From Apostichopus japonicus (lineage: Eukaryota > Echinodermata > Holothuroidea > Aspidochirotida > Stichopodidae): a stretch of 64,000 nucleotides of DNA. Numbering within the stretch: position 1 is the first letter of the stretch; each line of letters begins with the position of its first letter. Location of the stretch: positions 15,532,213 to 15,596,212 of the forward strand of contig NC_092574.1 of assembly GCF_037975245.1 (NCBI RefSeq), written 5' to 3'. Under the pieces are notes generated by a model. The model did not search any database and was not told the DNA's origin. It worked only from the letters and a program-made list of their open reading frames with translations. Shown piece after piece: positions 1 to 12,887 of this stretch. Both the position numbers and the translations under genes were made by a program.

Positions 1-60
1 GCCCCCAACCGAAATGGTCCCGTACGCCTATGCCTAAAACGTAGAAATGTTGACCAAATA
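1..60. repeat. possible end of a dispersed repeat at the left edge
   Basis: The reverse complement of the first ~32 bases reads as GGCGTACGGGACC followed by a G-rich run. This resembles the GGCGTAGGAACC plus poly-G string at 63,968-64,000, in the opposite orientation. Both look like termini of the same dispersed family, cut by the window edges. Confidence 0.35.
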
Positions 61-816
61 AGGTGTTTAAATGATTCTTATTATTATTAAAATTGTTACT
101 TGGAATGGTTACTACCTGAAGCAGAGAAAATTATCATTTGCCGCTAATAGAAATGATCCATATGTTTGATCTAGCACTGCCGTGGAGTGCATATATCCCA
201 AAATGACGAAGTCATTCAACCACAAGAAATGATGCGCAGAACCTACAGGAGATTCTTGGTCTAGCCATGGAGCTATAATCTTTTCATAGCTCAATGGTCT
301 AGCTTCCAACAGCTTAGTATGTGTGGTTGACTGACTTCGATGAAAGACAAGACAAGAAACATCCATATTCATGAGGTAAGGCACGCGACAGACGCGCTTG
401 GCGGGAACTTCAACTTAGACTTTAGGAAGAGAAGCAGTCCAGTGATACCTTGTATACAGACTGATGCGGGTTGCTTTGCAGTTACGGTAAGTTGAGGAAT
501 CTAAATAGCGTATCTTAATTTAGTTACTTTTCCTTTGTTTTGGCTGAGGAATGCAATACATCTTAAAGAGATTGCTAATAATGTGCGTAACTGTAAAATA
601 ATTATAACACCATATGCATGTAAACAGAAGGCAATTGTGTCAGATATTTTAAGTGCAACGTTGTTGGCCTTCACTCAATGGTAATGCTAAGAGTAGGCCT
701 AATCTGTATAAGCCTATAGCAAGTAAAGATCAACTTACATCTAGGAATTTGTAGTCACATATTCCTGGTCTACTGTTTGTAAAGATGCAAGGGGAGAACT
801 ATGTCAGTAGAGCATA
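61..816. other. no gene recognised
   Basis: AT-rich DNA with no recognisable exon, RNA or repeat. A 90-codon minus-strand open frame (384-112) exists but matches nothing I know and has no convincing splice context. Confidence 0.5.
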
Positions 817-822
817 TACTTC

Positions 823-1328
823 CAGGGATGTGCCCAGGATTTCCTGAGTACCGGGTATACTGATCGCCGTCCTGGGGGAGGGATGTAAGGGTAGGGAGTG
901 TCCCCACCCCCGATTTCTTGAAAGGTGCTCAGATGCCAAATGCTGGTACTTGTGTAGCTTTTTAAGCACATACACAAGACCTAGTTTTGCTAAAATTTCC
1001 TTTTTTTAATTCTTTTTAGTGAAATATATTACGTACGTGGTAAAAGTTACTAGTTAACTAATAACTTCAAATTTTTTCAAAGAGATTTTACAAGGGACCG
1101 ATTGAGAGTCGTAAGCAATGTTTCTCGCAAGCGTAACTGATGCATTATTAGTCTGTATGATTTTGGCATAGGCTACGCTCAATTTATGTTGAATATTATG
1201 TTAGGTATGCCGGGATTTTCGATGAAAATAGTACTGGACGGGATTCACGATTTTTAAGACAGTGCCGGGCGGTAATGTTTAGTGCTGGGCGGGGCCGCCC
1301 AGTGCCGCCCAGCGTGGGCACACCCCTG
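823..1328. mobile_element. short non-autonomous TIR element (~506 bp)
   Basis: The left end CAGGGATGTGCCCAGG and the reverse complement of the right end, CAGGGGTGTGCCCACG, match at 14 of 16 positions. The element is flanked by a direct repeat TACTTC (817-822 and 1329-1334). It has no coding capacity and a GC-rich right part (GGGCGG...GCCGCCCAG). The 5'-CAGGG terminus resembles hAT-type ends, but the clean flanking repeat is 6 bp rather than 8 bp, so the superfamily is left open. Confidence 0.6.
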
Positions 1329-1336
1329 TACTTCCA

Positions 1337-2554
1337 TGGTGTTTGGTCAATCTCTGTCTTGGACTCTCTTCAATCATACTTTCTCCTTGGTTTTCTTTCG
1401 AAACAATACCAAGGTTAACTAGCTGTTGATCGTGTTAAAGAGGTTCAATATTTGATATTCAGCATTTTGTTCAAGACAAATTTACACAAAAGCCATCATT
1501 TATGCAAACATAACAGATGTAATCATTAAAGGACAATAGAAGAACAATGAATCACATCTGGCTCGATGATGTCATATGTAAACTTGGTTAGTTATTCAGC
1601 CTTGTCTGTAAAGAAGTCATTAAATCGATATTATATTTCCCAGATGCAATAAGATTTTTGCTTAGATGTGTGGAGAAGTCATGCATGGCATATCATGAAC
1701 CAAGAATGATTTCAGGATTATTGTCTTCTTTAAAAAGCTCTAGGTAAAATGCTCTACTCCTAACTGATGTTCTTAGATACCATTCATATTTAAGACGAGA
1801 AACATGTTATCTTTTACCATACTTGTTCATGCGGTTAAGTAGGCTATACGTCTATATATGTTATGACAAGAAACCAAATTTTAACAATTACTGTCGATGA
1901 ATGTAGTTGTAGTAACCTATGAACTAGTAAAGGTGCCGTCAAAATGTTAAAATCCTTTTCTGGATTATTGCTGCAAAATGCTGAACTGATAGCATGGAAG
2001 CGTAATCAAACCTTTTGTTGAATATGTTGAATTTTTGCTGCAAATTGTCAGTGGTAATGATGAATTTCTGATGTGAGCATAAGTTATCTTTTTGTTTCCA
2101 AATGTTGAAGTGGGTGACATTTGATAAATAGTAATGTCGGCGTTTTGCAGCACAAAGTTGATTTCCTCACTTATTACACTTCAGAAATTTCTCATTTTGC
2201 TGCAATATGTCAATATACTTACTTGAAGATGAAATTTTTGACGGTAAGTTCTATAACGTTTCTTATTTTATGGGACTTTCTTTCTTGGATACGTCTGCTG
2301 GTACCAGGAAACCTCCAAGGATTTCCCTAATTTAGCAACCCATTATTACGAATATTGCAATTTAAATTTAGGACATGCTCAAAATAAAATTAAAGAGAAA
2401 CTTAATGTACAACTCTACTGGTTTGCTTCTAGAGTGATGACAATGCGGACGAGGACTAAGACGACAGATCGACCGAAGAACGAAAGGAACCATGTTATGA
2501 ACTAAATAGAAGAAGAACCAAATATGGTGTAGTACTGGTATCAATTGAAAAAGA
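1337..2554. other. no gene recognised
   Basis: AT-rich DNA with short open frames only. No exon, RNA gene or repeat family recognised. Confidence 0.5.
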
Positions 2555-4050
2555 AAGTTTTGATTGCTCATTTCTAGTTTATATATTGCAGGTGTTACAG
2601 GTTTTGCATAATCCACCAGCCACATGGCACCAGCCAACAGCCACTTTCCTTTTTGCCACAAGCAAAAGAGTAATAAAATATGTGTGTTTGTATTGCAATG
2701 ATGTTAATATATATATTTATGCAGATTTGTTAAAGAAATGCCTGATTGATCTTTCTAGTTTATATATTTATAGATGTTCAAGACGTCCCCAGCCAACAAC
2801 TAACAAATACCAACCACGAACCACCTTCCACAAGTCACCAGCTACCTCCCCTCTCCAGCCTTTTGCCACAAGCAAAAGAGTAAAGTATGTATGTTGGTAT
2901 TGCAATGATTTTACAATATATTTTTACGCCGATTTCAAGAGTGTTTTAAATAAAATAAAATTTGACATGCTTTGTTAAAGGAGTGCCTGATTATTCTTTC
3001 TTAGTTTATATTTTATAGATGTTCCAGACGTCTCTAGCCATCGACTAACAAATACGAACCACCTTCCAACAGCTACCTTCCCACAGCCTTTTGCCACGAG
3101 CAAAAGAATAAAGTATGTGGGTTGGTGTTGCAATGATATTACTTTATATTTTTATACCGATTTGAATAATGTTTGAAGTAAAATAAAATGCCTGATTGTT
3201 CTTTTCTAGTTTATATATTTATAGATGTTCAAGACGTCTCCAGCAACCAACTAACATATACCACCACTAAACACCTTCCACCAGCTTCCAGCTACCTCCC
3301 CCTCCAGCCTTTTGCCACACGCAAAAGAGTAAAGTATGTATGTTGGTATTGCAATGATTTTACAATATATTTTTATGCCGATTTCAAGAGTGTTTTAAAT
3401 AAACAAGGAATGACATGCTTTGTTAAAGGAATGCCTGATTTTTCTTTCTTAATTTATATTTTATAGATGTTCCAGACGTCTCTAGCCATCGACTAACAAA
3501 TACGAACCACCTTTCAAACAGCTACCTTCCCATAGCCTTTTGCCACGAGCAAAAGAGTAAAGTATTTGGGTTGGTATTGCAATGATATAACTATATATTT
3601 TTATACCGATTTGAATAATGTTTGAACTAAAATAAAATGCCTGATTATTCTTTTCTAGTTTATATATTTATAGATGTTCAAGACGTCTGCAGCAACCAAC
3701 TAACATATACCACCACCAAACACCTTTCACCAGCTTCCAGCTACCTCCCCCTCCAGACTTGCCACACGCAAAAGAGTGAAGTATGTATGTTGGTATTGCA
3801 ATGATTTTACAATATATTTTTATGCCGATTTCAAGAGTGTTTTAAATAAAATCAAATGTGACATGCTTTGTGAAAGGAATGCCTGATTTTTCTTTCTTAA
3901 TTTATATTTTATAGATGTTCCAGACGTCTCTAGCCATCGACTAACAAATACCAACCACCTTCCAACAGCTACCTTCCCACAGCCTTTTGCCACGAGCAAA
4001 AGAGTAAAGTATATGGGTTGATATTGCAATGATAAAACTATATATTTTTA
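2555..4050. repeat. dimeric satellite, alternating ~205 and ~244 bp subunits
   Basis: The landmark GCCTGATT occurs at 2740, 2985, 3190, 3433, 3639 and 3881. The spacings are 245, 205, 243, 206 and 242, so two diverged subunits alternate in a ~449 bp period. Each subunit carries a GATGTTC(A/C)AGACGTC box, an ACC/CCA-rich stretch with CTACCTCCC or CTACCTTCC, and CCTTTTGCCAC(G/A)(A/C)GCAAAAG, whose TTTTGC and GCAAAA halves form a short hairpin. The partial first unit starts near 2555. The array runs directly into the 46 bp satellite at ~4050. Confidence 0.9.
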
Positions 4051-4582
4051 GCCACATTTTTTGCCATATTTTAAGCCACAAATATTCATAAGTAAGTTTA
4101 ACTACTCGTAAGTAATGTAAGCCACAGATATTCGTAAGTAAGTTTTACTATTCGTAAGTATTTTAAGTAACAGATATTTATAAGTATATTTAATTACTTG
4201 TAAGTAATGTAAGCCAAATATTTTCACAATTTAATTAAACTATTTGTTACTATTGTAAGCCACAGATATTCATAATTAAGTTTCATTACTTAAAAGTATT
4301 GTAAGCCAAAGGTATTCATAAGTAAGTTGAACTATTTGTTAGTATTGTAAGCCACATATATTCATAAGTTAAACTATTCGTTACTATTGTAAGCCACATA
4401 TATTTATAAGTAAGTTTACTTTATTACCCTTAAGCCACATATATTCATAAGTATATTCATTAGTAAGCCACGTATATTCATTAGTAAGTTGTCTATATTA
4501 CCATTAAGCCACATATATTCATAAGAGAGTCACATATATCATCAGTATATACATAAATAAGCCACCTATATTCATAATTTAG
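4051..4582. repeat. 46 bp satellite, block 1
   Basis: Diverged tandem copies of a ~46 bp unit with landmarks GTAAGCCACAGATATTCATA, AGTAAGTTTAACTATTCG and TAAGTATT. The last part (4,360-4,582), with shortened units and ending ATAATTTAGTCTACC, recurs almost unchanged before the 8-mer arrays at 16,685 and 20,119. Confidence 0.95.
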
Positions 4583-7512
4583 TCTACCATTTTATCATTT
4601 AACCATTTAACCATTTTATCATTTTATCATGTTATCATGTTATCATGTTATCATTTTACCATTTTACCATTTTACCATTTTATCACTTTACCATTTTACC
4701 ATTTTACCATTATACCATTTTACCATTCATTTTACCATTCATTTTACCATTCATTTTACCATTTTACATTTTACAATTTTAGCATTTATCATTTTATCAT
4801 TTTATCATTTTATCATTTTATCATTTTATCATTTTATCTTTTTACCAATTTATCATTTTATCTTTTTATCATTTTACCTTTTTATCTTTTTATCATTTTA
4901 TCATTTTATCATTTTATCATTTTATCATTTTATCATTTTATCATTTTATCATTTTATCATTTTATCATTTTATCATTTTATCATTTTATCATTTTATCAT
5001 TTTATCATTTTATCATTTTATCATTTTATCATTTTATCATTTTATCATTTTATCATTTTATCATTTTATCATTTTATCATTTTATCATTTTATCATTTTA
5101 TCATTTTATCATTTTATCATTTTATCATTTTATCATTTTATCATTTTATCATTTTATCATTTTATCATTTTATCATTTTATCATTTTATCATTTTATCAT
5201 TTTATCATTTTATCATTTCACCAATTTATCATTTTATCATTTTATCTTTTTACCAATTTATCATTTTATCATTTTATCATTTTATCATTTTATCATTTTA
5301 TCATTTTATCATTTTATCATTTTATCATTTTATCATTTTATCATTTTATCATTTTATCATTTTATCATTTTATCATTTTATCATTTTATCATTTTATCAT
5401 TTTATCATTTTATCATTTTATCATTTTATCATTTTATCATTTTATCATTTTATCATTTTATCATTTTATCATTTTATCATTTTATCATTTTATCATTTTA
5501 TCATTTTATCATTTTATCATTTTATCATTTTATCATTTTATCATTTTATCATTTTATCATTTTATCATTTTATCATTTTATCATTTTATCATTTTATCAT
5601 TTTATCATTTTATCATTTTATCATTTTATCATTTTATCATTTTATCATTTTATCATTTTATCATTTTATCATTTTATCATTTTATCATTTTATCATTTTA
5701 TCATTTTATCATTTTCATTCATTTTATCATTTTTCATTCATTTTACCATTTTACCATTCATTTTACCATTCATTTGACCATTTGACCATTCATTTTACCA
5801 TTTTACCATTCATTTGACCATTTTACCATTCATTTTACCATTCATTTTACCCTTATACCCTTTTACCCTTCTACCATTTTATCATTTTATCATTTTACCA
5901 TTTTATCATTTTATCATTCATTTTACCATTTTACCATTCATTTTACCATTTTACCATTCATTTTACCCTTTTACCCTTTTACCATTTTATCATTTTACCA
6001 TATTACCATTTTATCATTTTATCATTTTATCCTTTTATCATTTTATCCTTTTATCATTTTATCCTTTTATCATTTTATCCTTTTATCATTTTATCCTTTT
6101 ATCCTTTTATCCTTTTAACCTTTTATCCTTTTATCCTTTTATCATTTTATCATTTTATCATTTTATCATTTTACCCTTTTACCATTTTACCCTTGTACCA
6201 TTTTACCATTTTATCATTTTATCATTTTATCATTTTATCATTTTATCATTTTATCATTTTATCATTTTATCATTTTATCCTTTTATCATTTTATCAATTT
6301 ATCATTTTTAAAATTTTATCCTTTTTTCATTTTATCATTTTATCCTTTTATCCTTTTATCCTTTTATCCTTTTATCATTTTATCATTTTATCATTTTATC
6401 ATTTTATCATTTTATCATTTTATCATTTTATCATTTTATCATTTTATCATTTTATCATTTTATCATTTTATCATTTTATCATTTTATCATTTTATCATTT
6501 TATCATTTTATCATTTTATCATTTTATCATTTTATCATTTTATCATTTTATCATTTTATCATTTTATCATTTTATCATTTTATCATTTTATCATTTTATC
6601 ATTTTATCATTTTATCATTTTATCATTTTATCATTTTATCATTTTATCATTTTATCATTTTATCATTTTATCATTTTATCATTTTATCATTTTATCATTT
6701 TATCATTTTATCATTTTATCATTTTATCATTTTATCATTTTATCATTTTATCATTTTATCATTTTATCATTTTATCATTTTATCATTTTATCATTTTATC
6801 ATTTTATCATTTTATCCTTTTATCATTTTATCATTTTATCATTTTACCATTTTATCATTTTATCATTCATTTTACCATTTTACCATTCATTTTATCATTT
6901 TACCATTCATTTTACCATTTTACCATTCATTTTACCATTTTACCATTCATTTTACCATTCATTTTAACATTCATTTTATCCTTTTACCATTGTACCATTT
7001 TATCATTTTACCATTTTATCATTTTATCATTCATTTTACCATTTTATCATTCATTTTACCATTTTATCATTCATTTTACCATTTTACCATTTTACCATTC
7101 ATTTTACCATTTTACCATTCATTTTACCATTTTACCCTTTTACCATTTTATCATTCATTTTACCATTTTACCATTCATTATACCATTTTACCATTTTACC
7201 ATTCATTTGACCATTTTATCATTCATTTTACCATTTTACCCTTTTACCCTTTTACCATTTTACCATTTTACCATTTTACCATTTTATCATTTTATCATTT
7301 TATCATTTTACAATTTTATCATTTTACCATTTTATCATTTTATCATTTTATCATATTACCATTTTACGATTTTACGATTTTATCATTTTATCATTTTATC
7401 ATTTTATCCCTTTATCATTTTATCATTTAATCCTTTTTTCATTTTATCATTTTATCATTTTATCATTTTATCATTTTATCATTTCATCATTTTATCATTT
7501 TATCATTTTACC
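4583..7512. repeat. ATTTTATC 8 bp array, longest copy (~2.9 kb)
   Basis: Tandem 8-mers, mainly ATTTTATC, with ATTTTACC and 12 bp ATTCATTTTACC variants. Uninterrupted runs are at about 4,894-5,217 (~40 copies), 5,259-5,715 (~57) and 6,373-6,812 (~55). It begins with CATGTTATC copies and ends in TTTACCCTTTATTGTAAGCC. By eye the + strand has only about a dozen G residues over the entire array. Because 8 bp x 3 = 24 and no frame contains a stop, all three + frames give spurious FYHFIILS-repeat open frames of up to 450 codons. These are not genes. Confidence 0.98.
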
Positions 7513-8958
7513 CTTTATTGTAAGCCTCGGATATTAACAATTTAGTTTAACTCTATAAATATTGTAAGCCACATATATACATAAGTTCGCTTAACTATTC
7601 GTTACTATTGTAAGCCACACTCATTCATAAGTAAGTTTAACTATTCATAGGTATTGTAAGTTTACTTTATTACCCTTAAGCCACATATATTCATAAGCAA
7701 GTCACAGATATTCATAAATAAGTCACATATATGTATAAGTATATTCATAAATAAGCCACGTATATTCATAATTAAGTCTACTATATAACTATATAATCAT
7801 TTATCGTATGATCATTTCACCCTTTAACCATTTTACCATTTCACCATTATACCCTTGATTGTAAGCCTCAGATATTCATAATAAAGTTTAACTATAAATA
7901 CTATTGTAAGCCACAGATATTCATAATTAAGTTTTACTATTCGTTACTATTGTAAGCCACAGATATTCATAAGTAAGTTTACCTATTCATAGGTATTTTA
8001 AGCCAAAGATATTCATAAGTAAGTTTAACTACTCGTAAGTCATGTAAGCCATAGAAATACATAAGTAAGTTGAACTATTTGTCAGTATTGTAAGCCACAG
8101 ATATTCATAAGTAAGTTTAACTATACGTAATATTCATATGTAAGTTTAACTATACGAAAGTGTTCTAAGCCACAAATATTCATAAGTAATTTTAACTATT
8201 TGTTGGTATTGTAAGCCACAGATATGCTTACGTAAGTTTAACTATTCGTAAGTATTGTAAACCAGAGATATTCATAAGTAAATTTCACTATCCTTAGGTA
8301 TTGTAAGCCACAGATATTCAAAAGGAAATTTAACTATCCTTAGTATTTTAAGCCTCATATATACATAAGTGAGATTAACCTTTCCTAAGTATTTTAAGCG
8401 ACAGATATTCATAAGTAAGTTTAACTATTCCTAAGTATTGTAGGCCACAGATATTCTTACGTAGGTTTAACTATTCGTAAGTAATGTAAGCCACATATAT
8501 TCATAAGTTTAACTACTCTTAGTTATTTTAAGCTACAGATATACATAAGCAAGTTTAACCATTCCGAAGTATTTTAAGAGACAGATATTCATATTAAGTA
8601 AGTTTAAATATTCCTTAGTATTGTAAGACACAGATATTCATAAGTAAACTTAACTATCCTTAGGTATTGTAAGCCACAAATATTCATAAGTAAGTTAAGC
8701 TATTTGTAAGTATTGTAAGCCACAGATATTCTTACTTAGGTTTAACTATGAGTAAGTAATGTAAGCCCCATATATTTGTAAGGGAATTTTACTTTACGTA
8801 AGTAAGGTAAACAGCAGATATTCATAAGTAACTTTAACTATTCGTTACTATTGTAAGCCACAGATATTTATAAGTAAGTTTAACTATTCTTTGGTATTTT
8901 AAGCCACAGATATACATAATTAAGTGTAACCATTCCTAAGTATTGTAAGTCTCAGATA
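7513..8958. repeat. 46 bp satellite, block 2
   Basis: 46 bp-type units with a short (~60 bp) 8-mer remnant at 7,795-7,858 lying between the same flanks as the long arrays. The section is the left part of a block that recurs at 21,806-23,401. Confidence 0.95.
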
Positions 8959-9183
8959 TTTATCCTACCATGCTACCATGATACCATGCTACCTTGCAAC
9001 CATGCTACCATGCTACCATGTAAGCATGCTACATTGCTACCATTCTGACATGCTACTATGCTACCATGTATCCTTGCTACATTGCTACATTGTTACCATG
9101 CTACCATGCTAACATGCTACCGAGCTACCGTGCTATCATGTTACCATGCTACGGGACAATACAACAGGTCTCCATATTAAGTA
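8959..9183. repeat. CATGCTAC 8 bp array, copy 1, with unique tag
   Basis: About 24 copies of CATGCTAC-type 8-mers with an ordered set of variants, followed by a non-repetitive tag ACGGGACAATACAACAGGTC from 9,151. The same variant order and tag occur at 23,402 and 31,975, so all three derive from a single ancestral array by segment duplication. Confidence 0.93.
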
Positions 9184-12100
9184 GTTTAAACTATTCTTAA
9201 GTATTGTAAGCCACAGATATTCTTACGTACGTTTAACTATTCTTAGGTATTTCAAGCAACAAATATACGTAAGTAAGTTTGACCTTTCCGAAGTATTTCA
9301 AGCGACAGATATTAATATTAAGTAAGTTTAACCATTCCTAAGTATTGTAAGCCGCAGATATTCATAAGTAAGTTAAACTCTCCTTAGGTATTTTAAGTCT
9401 CATATATTCATATCATAGTTTAACTATTTTTAAGTATTGTAAGCCACAGTTATTGTTAGGTAAAATTAACAATTCGTAAGTAATGTAAGCAACATATATT
9501 CATAATTAACTTTAACTATTCGTTACTATTGTAAGCCGCATATATTTATAAGTAAGTTTAACTATTGGTTGGTACCTTATGTGACATATATACATAAGTA
9601 TGTTTAACCATTTGCAAGTATTGTAAGCCACATATATGCATAAGTAAGTTGAACTATTCGTTGGTATTTTATGCCTCATATATACATTAGTAAGTTTAAC
9701 TATTTGTGAGTATTGTAATTTACAGATATTCATAAGTAAGTTTAACTATTCTAAGGTATTTTAAGCCACAGATATTCATAATTAAGTTTTACTATTGTTA
9801 AGTATTTTAAGCCACCTATATACATAAGCATGTTAACCATTCCGAAGTATTTTTTAAGCGACGGATATTCATATTAAGTAAGTTTAAATATTCCTGAATA
9901 TTGTAAGACACAGATATTCATAAGTAAATTTAACTATCCTTAGTATTTTAAGCCTCATATATACATAAGTTAGTTTAATCTTTCCTAAGTATTTTAAGCG
10001 ACAGATATTCATAAGTAAGTTAAACTATTCCTAAGTATTGTAAGCCACAGATATTCTTACGTAGGTTTAACTATTCGTAAGTAATGTAAGCCACATATAT
10101 TCATAAGTAAGTTTAACTACTCTTAGTTATTTTAAGCTACAGATATACATAAGCAAGTTTAACCATTCCGAAGTATTTTAAGAGACAGATATTCATATTA
10201 AGTAAGTTTAAATATTCCTTAGTATTGTAAGACACAGATATTCATAAGTAAATTTAACTATCCTTAGGTATTGTAAGCCACAAATATACATAAGTAAGTT
10301 TGACCTTTCCGAAGTAGTTCAAGCGACAGATATTAATATTAAGTAAGTTTAACAATTCCTAAGTATTGTAAGCCACAGATATTCATAAGTAAGTTAAACT
10401 ATCTTTAGGTATTTTAAGTCTCATATATTCATATCATAAGTAAGTTTAACTAATTGTAAGTATTGTAAGCCACAGTTATTTTAGGTAAAATTAACAATTC
10501 GTAAGTAATGTAAGCAACATATATTTAAAATTAACTTTAGCTATTCGTTACTATTGTAAGCCACATATATTTATAAGTAAGTTCAACTATTCGTTGGTAT
10601 TTTATGTGACATATATACATAAGTAAGTTTAACCATTTGCAAGTATTGTAAGCCACATATATGCATAAGTAAGTTTAACTATTCGTTGGTATTTTATGCC
10701 TCATATATACATTAGTAAGTTATAACTATTTGTGAGTATTGTAATTTACAGATATTTATTAGTACGTTTAACTATTCTAAGGTATTTTAAGCCACAGATA
10801 TTCATAATTAAGTTTTACTATTGTAAAGTATTTTAAGACACCTATATACATAAGCATGTTAACCATTCCGAAGCATTTTTAAGCGACAGATATTCGTATT
10901 AAGTAAGTTTAAATATTCCTTGGTATTGTAAGACACAGATATTCATAAGTAAATTTAACTATCCTTAGTAGTTTAAGCCTCATATATACATAAGTGAGTT
11001 TAATCTTTCCTAAGTAGTTCAAGCGACAGATATTAATATTAAGTAAGTTTAACAATTCCTAAGTATTGTAAGCCACAGATATTCATAAGTAAGTTAAACT
11101 ATCCTTAGGTATTTTAAGTCTCATATATTCATATCATAAGTAAGTTTAACTAATTGTTAGTATTGTAAGCCACAGTTATTGTTAGGTAAAATTAACAATT
11201 CGTAAGTAATGTAAGCAACATATATTTAAAATTAACTTTAACTATTCGTTACTATTGTAAGCCACATGTATTTATAAGTAAGTTCAACTATTCGTAGGTA
11301 TTTTATGTGACATATATACATAAGTAAGTTTAACCATTTGCAAGTATTGTAAGCCACATATATGCATAAGTAAGTTTAACTATTCGTTGGTATTTTATGC
11401 CTCATATATACATTAGTAAGTTTAACTATTCTAAGGTATTTTAAGCCACAGATATTCATAAGTAAGTTTAACTATTTTAAGGTATTTTAAGCCACAGATA
11501 TTCATAATTAACATTTACTATTGTAAAGTATTTTAAGCCACCTATATACATTAGCATGTTAACCATTCCGAAGTATTTTTAAGCGACAGATATTCGTATG
11601 AAGTAATTTTAAATATTCCTAAGTATTGTAAGACACAGATATTCATAAGTAAATTCAACTATCCTTAGGTATTTTAAGCCTCATATATACTTAAGTAACT
11701 TTAACAATTCCTAAGTATTTTAAGCAACAGGTATTCATATAAAATAAGTATAACTATTCGTTAGTATTGTAAGCCAGATATATTTTTACGTAAGTTACTA
11801 TTCTTAGGTATTTTAAGCCACATATATACATAAGCAAGTTTTACCATTCCGAAGTATTTTTAGGCGACAGATATTCATATTAAGTAAGTTTAAATATTCC
11901 TAAATATTGTAAGACACAGATATTCATAAGTAAATTTAACTATCCTTAGGTATTTTAAGCCTCATATATTCATAAGTCAGTTTAACCTTTCCTAAGTATT
12001 TTAAGCGACAGATATTCATAAGTAAGTTAAGCTATTTTAAGGTATTTTAAGTCTCATATATTCATATCATAAGTAAGTTTAACTATTTTTAAGTATTGTT

Positions 12101-12236
12101 AGCCACAGTTATTGTTAGGTAAAATTAACAATTTGTAAGTAATGTAAGCAACATATATTCATAATTACCTTTAACTATTCGTTACTATTGCAAGCCACAT
12201 ATATTTATAAGTAAGTTTAAGTATTCGTTGGTATTT
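9184..12236. repeat. 46 bp satellite, block 3 with higher-order repeats
   Basis: Landmarks such as TTAGGTAAAATTAACAATTC recur near 9,458, 10,485, 11,185 and 12,116, so multi-monomer units of ~0.7-1.0 kb have been re-duplicated within the block. It is homologous to 23,622-26,407. Confidence 0.93.
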
Positions 12237-12887
12237 TATCATTTTTATCATGTTATCATGTATCATGTTTCCATGTTAGCATGTCAGCACGTATCACGTT
12301 TTCACGTTATCATGTTATCATGTTAATCATGTTAATCATGTTTTCATGTTTTCATGTTATCATGTTTTCATTTTAGCATGTTAGCATGTTAGCATGTTAG
12401 CATGTTAGCATGTAAGCATGTAAGCATGTTAGCATGTAAGCATGTTAACAGGTTAGCAGGTTAGCATCTTAGCATCTTAGCATGTTATCATGTTATCATG
12501 TTATCATGTTATCATGTTATCATGTTTTCATGTTAGCATGTTAGCATGTTAGCATGTTAGCATGTTAGCATGTTAGCATGTTAGCATGTTAGCATGTTAG
12601 CATGTTAGCATGTTAGCATGTTAGCATGTTAGCATGTTAGCATGTTAGCATGTAAGCATGTAAGCATGTAAGCATGTTAGCATGTAAGCATGTTAACAGG
12701 TTAGCAGGTTAGCATCTTAGCATCTTAGCATGTTATCATGTTTTCATGTTAGCATGTTAGCATCTTAGCATGTAAGCATGTAAGCAGGTTAGCAGGTTAG
12801 CAGGTTAGCAGGTTTGCAGGTTTGCATGTTTGCATGTTTGCATTCCACCCTTTAACCATTTTTTCCATTTCACCATTATACCCTTTA
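12237..12887. repeat. CATGTTAG 8 bp array, copy 1
   Basis: Tandem CATGTTAG, CATGTTAT, CATGTAAG and CAGGTTAG 8-mers, about 75 copies, with sub-blocks repeated in order. It starts within a satellite monomer at GGTATTTTATCATTTTTATC. It ends TTTGCATTCCACCCTTTAACC, leading into the same ACCCTTTATTATAAGCC right flank used by the ATTTTATC arrays. Confidence 0.96.

Noticed and set aside
112-384. 90-codon minus-strand open frame at the left edge
   Set aside because: No recognisable domain, and no convincing acceptor/donor pair or neighbour exon. It could be an unknown exon, but it cannot be supported.
4629-7545. Very long open frames (up to 450 codons) encoding FYHFIILS repeats
   Set aside because: They occur in all three + frames of stop-free 8 bp repeats, with no start context, splice sites or composition of real proteins. 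The same applies to 16,721-17,521, 20,159-21,813, 23,421-23,651 and 31,991-32,267.
8959-9183. Telomere-like or subtelomeric repeat
   Set aside because: None of the octamers resembles TTAGGG or TTAGG telomere repeats. Position near a chromosome end cannot be inferred from the sequence.
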